From assembly GCA_910574455.1 (NCBI GenBank), contig CAJSYZ010000003.1, positions 4,959,250 to 5,023,249 of the forward strand: a stretch of 64,000 nucleotides of DNA, written 5' to 3'. Source of the DNA: Trichaptum fuscoviolaceum. Taxonomy: Eukaryota > Basidiomycota > Agaricomycetes > Hymenochaetales > Trichaptaceae. The translations under genes and the position numbers were made by a program. Shown here piece after piece: positions 57,927 through 64,000 of this stretch; the stretch's first letter is position 1; each line of letters begins with the position of its first letter. A model generated the notes under the pieces. That model searched no databases and had not been told where the DNA came from. It saw nothing but the letters and a program-made list of their open reading frames with translations.

Positions 57927-59456
57927 CTAGTATACTCCTTCTGTGACGCAAATATGCCCTGCTTCGACATAGCCCGTAAAATCGAGAAGTTCACGATCGC
58001 CATGGCCACAGTCCTCAACATCCAATGCAACCTTCCCTATCCCATTTTCTTCAAACATCGTAGCCATTTCCTCAAAGAACCAGTGCTCCAAATCATTGCA
58101 GTTGATAATTGATATCGAACGAAGTTTCCCGCCGAAAGGGACATTTTCGTCATCGGATAGCCTATACCCTTGGAGATATATGTTCCAGAGCATCAGGTTT
58201 AGGTCCTCGAGACTCTCCGGGAGATGTGAAAGGACGAACTGGAGAGACATGTCGGGCAGGTCGGTGCCCCTAGAATTGACTAGAAGCCATGCTTCCTTCA
58301 ACACAGGAAATTTAGAGCGCATAACACGCAGGAGTGTGCAGTAGCAGTCATTCACCGCCGTGTCGCCAAACATGATCCCTGCGCGGAACGCAGCAAGGGC
58401 GTATATGGCGTTGGGAAACATCAAGGACCGAAAGAGGCGAGAAATGGCGAGTGCGCGAACATCAATTGAGATTAGCGAGAAATACTTGAGAGCCGGCAGT
58501 GAGGTCTCGATTGCTGTGTCTTCTTCAACTCTAACGGAGTTCAAGGAGAGAGTCAGTCTTTGAAGAGAAGGACACGAGGACAGGAAAGCTGCAAGATTGC
58601 CAGTGGGTAAAACATAGTCGAAAGTGAGGTAGCAATTAGTAAGAGCAGATGGCTGGAGAAGTTGCGGAGTATTGGTAAGGGAGAGGCAAGTTAGTGTTTC
58701 CAAGGATGGCAGAGACCAGATGTTGTCCGAGTCGAGAGGCTGGATGTAAGACCCCAGAGACAAGCATTTTAGGCCAGAGAGTTTATCGCACGGAACGTGG
58801 GACTTGAAGCTCGCGATATCGAGAGAGTCGTGTAAGTGAAGGGTAGTCCATCTTTCCGGGCACTGAAATATCGCATGCCCTGCTTCAGGAATGGATTCGA
58901 ACATTGCTTGCAGTCCGAGAACGCGGCTGCGCTTGACAATAGCATCGATGGTATACGGGGATAATCTAGGTGTCAGCCATTGCCGTGCCCATAGACGGGG
59001 AGATGAGAGAGCCAGACGTCTGATTCTCTTTCATACTTGCAGAATGCGGTCAAGATCGTTCAGGCCGGGTTCAGAGAAATCGAGGATAAGAGTGATGAGT
59101 TCGTCAGGAAGGTCCGTGAGGGTTTTGGGCATGCGAGAGCGGAAGCTAGAGATGTGCTTCTCCAAAGAGTTCGCTAGGAAGGAAGCGACCGCGAGCAAGC
59201 CTTCCTCCCGCTTCAGTATCGACTTGCTGAGGATATTGCAGTATTTCTGTCGCCTGTGCTATTGAGAACGAGTTCAATAATACGGACAGTTAGAGAAACG
59301 GATGGTGAGAGGTTGATGGTATGTATGCGCACCGTTCAGTATCTTCATCGCGCCACGTGCCATCTTGCCATCGTTCTCCTCCACTTTCGACAGAATCAGC
59401 TGAAGCTTGTTAATCGCGTCGGGCGTCGCGTCAAACGCGTCTTCTGAGTTATCCAT
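57927..59456 (-). pseudogene. F-box protein, type T, with several lesions
   Basis: Partner of the 25327 locus in inverted orientation. Exon 1 starts at 59456 (MDNSEDAFDATPDAINKLQ) but lacks 10 bp relative to the paralogue near 59363, shifting its frame before the splice site. Exon 2 has lost one G near 59221 (AAGTCG for AAGGTCG) and carries the shared TGA at 59033-59031. Downstream, 58904-57927 is still open for 325 codons (LSGLKCLSLGSY, LPALKYFSLISIDV, LRSISIINCNDLEH). The leader shared with the other loci is intact at 59540-59640. Confidence 0.78.
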
Positions 59457-59539
59457 GTCGGCCCTCTCAGTGCTATGCGGGAAAGGATAAGATATATGGG
59501 TTGACAATACATAAAGGCATACCTTGTGCGATATGCACG

Positions 59540-59650
59540 TCGTGGTCCGGGTTGAACTGCTGAACTCGAGGCGTTGCGACGCGTCAACGAAGTCACGGTT
59601 ATTCGCCACGTTATCATGTCACGCGAATGTGAGGTGACACAGTCACGCGA
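59540..59650 (-). promoter_or_regulatory. Conserved leader of the type-T F-box family
   Basis: Minus-strand copy of the leader seen at 25140-25326: GTGACATGATAACG, GTTGACGCGTCGCAACGCC, GTTCAGCAGTTCA and CGCACAAGGTAT, in order. Confidence 0.6.
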
Positions 59651-59682
59651 TGGGCGTATTATACGGCACTCAGGCTGGCAAA

Positions 59683-59719
59683 TACCGGATTCAAGTTAGT
59701 TCATAACTTGAATCCGGTA
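59683..59719. repeat. Perfect 16 bp inverted repeat with 5 bp loop
   Basis: TACCGGATTCAAGTTA (59683-59698), loop GTTCA, TAACTTGAATCCGGTA (59704-59719). It lies just outside the type-T leader, at the point where the two duplicated arms stop matching. Confidence 0.85.
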
Positions 59720-60079
59720 CAAGCAGTTAGTGGCTGCGAGTTCCTCACAGCAGAGCCCGCTACCCGTCGATGGGCACGAAGTTATTGTAAGAGAAAGAAA
59801 AGAAAATCATTTTTACATACAGAAGTCTATTACTATCTATACATTTGAATCCTTCGCCAACTTCGACTGCCCAAGAAGGTGGCATGTAAAGTAGATGTCA
59901 CCCTCAGCAACCAACACAGGTCTATGACTGTCAGTCACGAGCAAGCCAAGATCACATCGCTACAGATGAACTTGAAATTGGGAGGTAGATGGTCGCGGGA
60001 ATATGGAAAATAAACAGAAGCACCTGATTGGCAGAAAATGCAGTAATCTGTTTGCAACTTTGTGCACTGAGGTTGAGAC
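59720..60079. other. Intergenic spacer in the right arm
   Basis: No gene; no counterpart in the left arm, so part of the inserted segment. Confidence 0.4.
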
Positions 60080-61140
60080 AGCATCAGTAGAGATGAGGGT
60101 GATGGAAGAAAAAGATTGCGCACCTCGTAAATGTGACATTGGGTACGACTACACCTTTGATCAATGCATTGATTGTCTCCCTCTCCGCAAACGTCGCCTT
60201 GTAAATTTCTGATTGAATGGCCATGCTGAGGAAGCGTGGTCCCTGACTGACCAGTCCGTCACATGCTATTCCAGATCTCTGACCTCCACCGAGATATCCC
60301 CACAGAGCTGTGGCCGGTACGGTATTCGAAGACGAGAGGGCCTCCGGGTATCGATGCGTATAAAGCTTGGCGAGCTTGAAAAGCGAAGTTTTGATTTGGG
60401 TGAGGAAAGAGGGAGTCGAATCGTTGGGATCACCGCGCATGTTCTCGAGGTCCAAAGTAAGGAACTTGGTGAGCACTCCCTGCTCGTCGCCAAAGAAAGC
60501 GGAGTGCGAGTCTTCAAAGGTGGGCGGCACATCCTGGCACGTCAAGCCGTAGAAGAATGACAGAAGCATGACCTGAGCCTGTGCATCGCTTCAGTTCCCA
60601 ATCCATTCAGAAGATTGTTAGCGGTGTGTGTTCGAAGATTTGGAGGAAGGTGCTCGAGAAGCGGCAAAGTTGATCATTGTGTAAAGCAAGTCCGAGCGTA
60701 TTTCAGAACGCCAAGGCGCGAAGATCGAGCGGCAGTTTCGAGAACAGAGACGATTGTTGAATAATTTGCAGCGTCGGGCGAGAGTGAAGAGACGAGCTGA
60801 TCGATGACATCTGGCCACTGCTCGGGGAAATCGTACTTGACGACAATGGACACGGCCTCCGCAGCCTGCGCTCGTAATGACTTGTCCGCTGGACTCGAAA
60901 GCGCGATCATTGCAGGGACCAGCTGACCCTTCAGCTGCGTCTTCTCTGCGTCCGCCAAAGGTGAGTCCTCATCCTCCCATCGCCGTTTGATCGTGTTCTT
61001 GAGATAGACACTGGCTACGAGCCACACCGAACGGTCTTGGGAGACATTGAGTATGAGCTGAAGGAGGAGAGCAAAGAAAGCGGAGTGCGGGTCTTCAAAG
61101 GTGGGCGGCAGGTCCTGGCAGATTGCATCTCGCGGTGTCT
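60080..61140 (-). pseudogene. CSE1: Rearranged fragment of exportin CSE1 (importin-alpha re-exporter)
   Basis: The minus strand from ~61035 reads WLVASVYLKNTIKRRWEDED, VPAMIALSSPADKSLRAQAAEAVSIV, DFPEQWPDVIDQLVSSLSPD, the N-terminal HEAT repeats of CSE1. From ~60575 it reads FFYGLTCQDVPPTFEDSHSAFFGDEQG, LFKLAKLYTHRYPEALSSSNTVPA, GGGQRSGIACDGLVSQG and ATFAERETINALIKGVVVPN, the next part of the same protein. Frames change near 60720-60640 and the piece ends near 60084. Upstream, 61125-61060 repeats the CQDLPPTFEDPHSAFF segment and joins it directly to the more N-terminal LLLQLILNVSQDRSVWL, so the order is scrambled. The genuine protein is ~960 residues; this copy holds roughly a third. CSE1 returns importin-alpha from nucleus to cytosol. 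Confidence 0.82.
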
Positions 61141-61694
61141 CGGGTGCTACGTATCTTTGTCATCAGCATGTGATCGAAATTGACTTATAAGTCGCTTACC
61201 CATAAAGGAAATTTCACGTGACTGGATCAGTTTTCGCAGAGAATCCGGACAGTTGCGTTTTTCTAAGGTACCCAAGCGAACCCTACGGTTCGCGGGAATT
61301 TGCCAGGCGACACGAATTTCGAGTGTAGTCATTTATACTTTAAGTTGCATGCCTCGTTCAGACTCCCACCACTCCTACGGCAATGCAACAATCTCGAGAA
61401 AAATCTTCAATCTTGTTGAAACAATCAGTCATGCTAGAGACACTGTCAGATTTGGTAGCAAGTTCAGGCAGTATTGCAACTTGAACCCCAATTGTACATT
61501 CTTAACGTCGTTCATGGGCGCTTGCTTATGACTTGCTTCTTTTACTCCTACTACCACCTTCTTCATAAGAACGCCGTCTATCGTTTTACTCCTACGACAG
61601 CTGAATCCCCCTCTAAGCAACTCGAGGGCTACTTGATATCTAAGTGCTAAACGATCTCTACCTTCTGCTGTTCTTCTGCCTTTCGTGTGTCTAA
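61141..61694. other. Intergenic
   Basis: No gene recognised between the CSE1 fragment and the type A F-box copy. Confidence 0.45.
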
Positions 61695-63539
61695 ATGCCT
61701 GGGCCTGGTCGACACGAAGAGGTGTGTAGCATGCTGGCACTTGCTTATGTCTGAAGCAATGATGACACGCGCTAGACTCAGGCTGACTCCATTAGCAATG
61801 TATCGCATAATCCGTATATCCTGAAACTAGAGAGCTTGGGGGCTGTTAAGGAGGCCATAGGCCGTTTAGAAGGCGGAAAAGGGCAAGCTGGGTCGCACGA
61901 AATGTGGAAGGTCGGAGAATTTGACCGGTATGTACTTCTGTGTGCCTGCTTTTCGTGGAGCTGACGTTTAGTGTTCTTCAGACGCTACGGGAAGGCTACG
62001 AATGATGTGACGCGGTTCGATGCGGTGGAGGCCACGAAGCGGCGCTTAAAGGATGCCCGAGAGGCGCTGGCCGCATTGACGCGCTCTATCGATGACTGCA
62101 TAATGAACGTACAGGCGACGCTGGAGGCTCTTCCACCGGTTTCGTTCGTTCGTGGTATGCATACTATTCCGAACGAGATCCTTGCTCTGATCTTCGATTG
62201 TGTATACGATGTGGAGTTGGAGAACCTCAATCGACCAGGACCTGAAGAAGAGGAGCTGAATCATGATTATGACTCGGATGAAGTACCTGCGAGCACTGAC
62301 AATCATTTGCTCTGCACCATCCTTCGCCTTGCACACGTTTCCCGCAAATTTCGAGCCATCGTTATGAGACTTCCCCGTCTCTGGTCCCACATTTCCATGG
62401 CGTACAAGCCTGCAGCTGTTGACTTCCTCCTAAAAATAAGTAGAACGGCGAGCCTCACAATAGTGCTTCCATTCACCACGCCTTTCACCAGACCGCAGGG
62501 CGTCTTCCATCTGGCATGTGATGGCTTCATGAAGAAACTCCTGGTGCATGCATGGCGGATTAAGGATTTTCGATTCTATCTCGACGATGATGACGGATGG
62601 GGCATAGATTTCATGCGGGTCTTCGTCGCTCTCAAGAAGGACTGGTTCAATATTGATCTTCCGAATCTCGAGACCCTCTGCGTACGCATGCCGTTCAACA
62701 TAGTCGACGAAGACGACTTCGACGGGGAGTTTAATGTCGACGTACGTGATTTCTATAGCACGTGGAATCTACCGCGTGTTTGGCGTCTTGATTTCAAGAA
62801 TTTCATCCCGACGTTCCCCACTCCAGGGTCTGTAACGCATTGCACCATGGAGAACTCGGAAGGCGAAGAAGTCAACCTCCATGCACTTGCACAGTTTCTC
62901 AGAGTTTCACCCTCGATCGAAAATCTCACCCTGAGACTAACGGACTGTCTTCTTCTCCTTCACGCAGAGACCGAAGTATGTCTTCCCTACCTCCGGTCGC
63001 TCACCATCAATTGTCACTTGAACTCTAGCTTTCCCAAGATATTTGAACAGTTAAAGCTCCCCGGCCTACAGGCTTTGTCGGTCACGCTGGAAATCCGAAG
63101 TGAAGAAGCGCTGGAGGAGATTCAAAAGGATGAAGGAAAGTTCGCTTCTTACTTTCCGGAACTTGACAAAGAGGACAAGACCGTGACTTCGCTTAGCATC
63201 ATCATACGGAAGAGGCCTCCGCCGGACATCGACGACCTAGACGGCACTTATCTAGCCACATTTTTGGAAAACCTCCCTGCGCTTGAAGAACTCTATATTG
63301 AAGCACCACACACGCTCCTGGCGACATGGGCATATATACCCGAAAGTCGGATACGCCGTTTGCGACTGAAGAACTGCGATTTATTCCCTATCTCTTTCTT
63401 TAGACGCTGGTACCCCCAAGAATGTAGGAAAGAAGCCATCGACGAACTGGAGGAAGTCGAGGTGGAACATTGTCCATCGATGGCGAAGGAGGAACTGGCG
63501 TCTTTACTGAAAGGAAAGCGTCTAGCCTGGCTGCCTTGA
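61695..63539 (+). CDS. F-box protein, type A, copy 2
   Basis: Exons 61695-61721, 61776-61927 and 61982-63539 give 578 residues, one more than copy 1; exon 2 (152 bp) and exon 3 (1558 bp) have exactly the same lengths as in copy 1. F-box near residues 115-165 (RGMHTIPNEILALIFDCVYD, LAHVSRKFRAIVMRLPRLWSHISMAYK). Leucine-rich segments follow (LPNLETLCVRMP, LPYLRSLTINCH, LPGLQALSVTLE). No lesion. The C-terminal third and the stop region are almost identical to copy 1. Probable SCF substrate receptor. Confidence 0.88.
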
Positions 63540-64000
63540 TAACGTTGAATCCACTGGCAGTATCTCGCTATATGGTACGGTGAAGCTTTGCAATAACTGT
63601 GGCTGTACTCGGTCGTATGTGAAGCGTATTCTAGTGAGTATCACATTGTATAGCAGTCCGTGGAAAGAACATTTTGATGATTGAATGATATCCCTCGTAA
63701 TTTGTATGACTCTCTAATGTATGAGTTGTAGTAGAAAAAATACAATGAATCTTGCTCAGACAAAGGATCAAGCACAGAGTATTGTCAGTGAAAGAGATCG
63801 CTCTGATCTTCCAGCACGCTTCCCAGTTCGTCGAAGAGTATACAAATAAGCTGAGACGTACGACTTGAGCTATAGGATTAGTTCGTCTTGACTATCACGG
63901 TCGTCTACTAACCCGCTACCGATTCTTATGCTAGTAGATCTGGCGTTTGATGTTCAGTAAGACATTGTTTACATCTGACTATCTGTACCCCAAACTGGCG
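61695..64000 (+). repeat. Right arm of the inverted segmental duplication (partner 22446-24753)
   Basis: The aligned region includes the gene and ~460 bp of 3' flank. Similarity still holds at the last bases of the window (CCAAACTGGCG pairs with CGCCAGTTTGG at 22447), so the repeat continues outside. Confidence 0.85.

Overview
The window is nuclear DNA of a filamentous fungus, almost certainly an Agaricomycete basidiomycete. Genes are split by many short GT-AG introns of about 45-65 bp with CTNAN-like branch points. There is a large family of F-box/LRR-like genes, an alpha-1,3-glucan synthase relic, and the C-terminal end of what looks like a Plavaka-type transposon protein. No prokaryotic signals, tRNA, rRNA or CRISPR were seen. 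All exon models were spliced by eye; where exon lengths are given, their sum is a whole number of codons.

Layout. 0-1 kb: 3' end of the transposon protein. 1.4-3.9 kb (-): Ser/Arg-rich coiled-coil gene broken by an in-frame TGA. 3.9-5.1 kb: low-complexity DNA built from a few near-palindromic words. 5.1-6.9 kb: unassigned. 7.2-8.3 kb (+): Werner-like 3'-5' exonuclease. 8.7-11.6 kb (-): heavily damaged alpha-1,3-glucan synthase pseudogene. 12-14.6 kb: F-box gene flanked by two relics of the same family. 14.7-20 kb (-): 1701-residue membrane-anchored coiled-coil protein. 20.7-27.9 kb: four F-box loci (two intact, one with an internal TGA, one 3' fragment). 28-30.4 kb (-): decayed MFS sugar transporter. 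31.3-33.4 kb (-): amino-acid permease. 34.4-36.1 kb (+): F-box gene. 36.4-49.1 kb: a block of conserved single-copy genes: coatomer beta' (-), alpha/beta hydrolase (+), a proline-rich multi-TM protein (+), Nudix CoA diphosphatase (+) and an ML-domain lipid-transfer protein (+). 49.5-51.6 kb (+): second amino-acid permease. 51.6-53.8 kb: low-complexity DNA. 53.8-56.4 kb (+): tandem dual-specificity phosphatase. 57.9-59.5 kb (-): F-box pseudogene. 60.1-61.1 kb (-): rearranged exportin CSE1 fragment. 61.7-63.5 kb (+): F-box gene.

The main large-scale feature is a mirror arrangement. Left of centre the order is F-box type A (-), F-box type T (+), permease (-). Right of centre it is permease (+), F-box type T (-), F-box type A (+). 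The paralogues are therefore inverted about a point near 41-43 kb, around the conserved housekeeping block. The outermost pair (22.4-24.8 kb and 61.7-64.0 kb) can be aligned beyond the coding sequence and runs up to the window edge. The arms contain the pseudogenes, gene fragments and duplicated promoters, while the centre holds intact core genes. This suggests a dynamic accessory region that grew by inverted segmental duplication.
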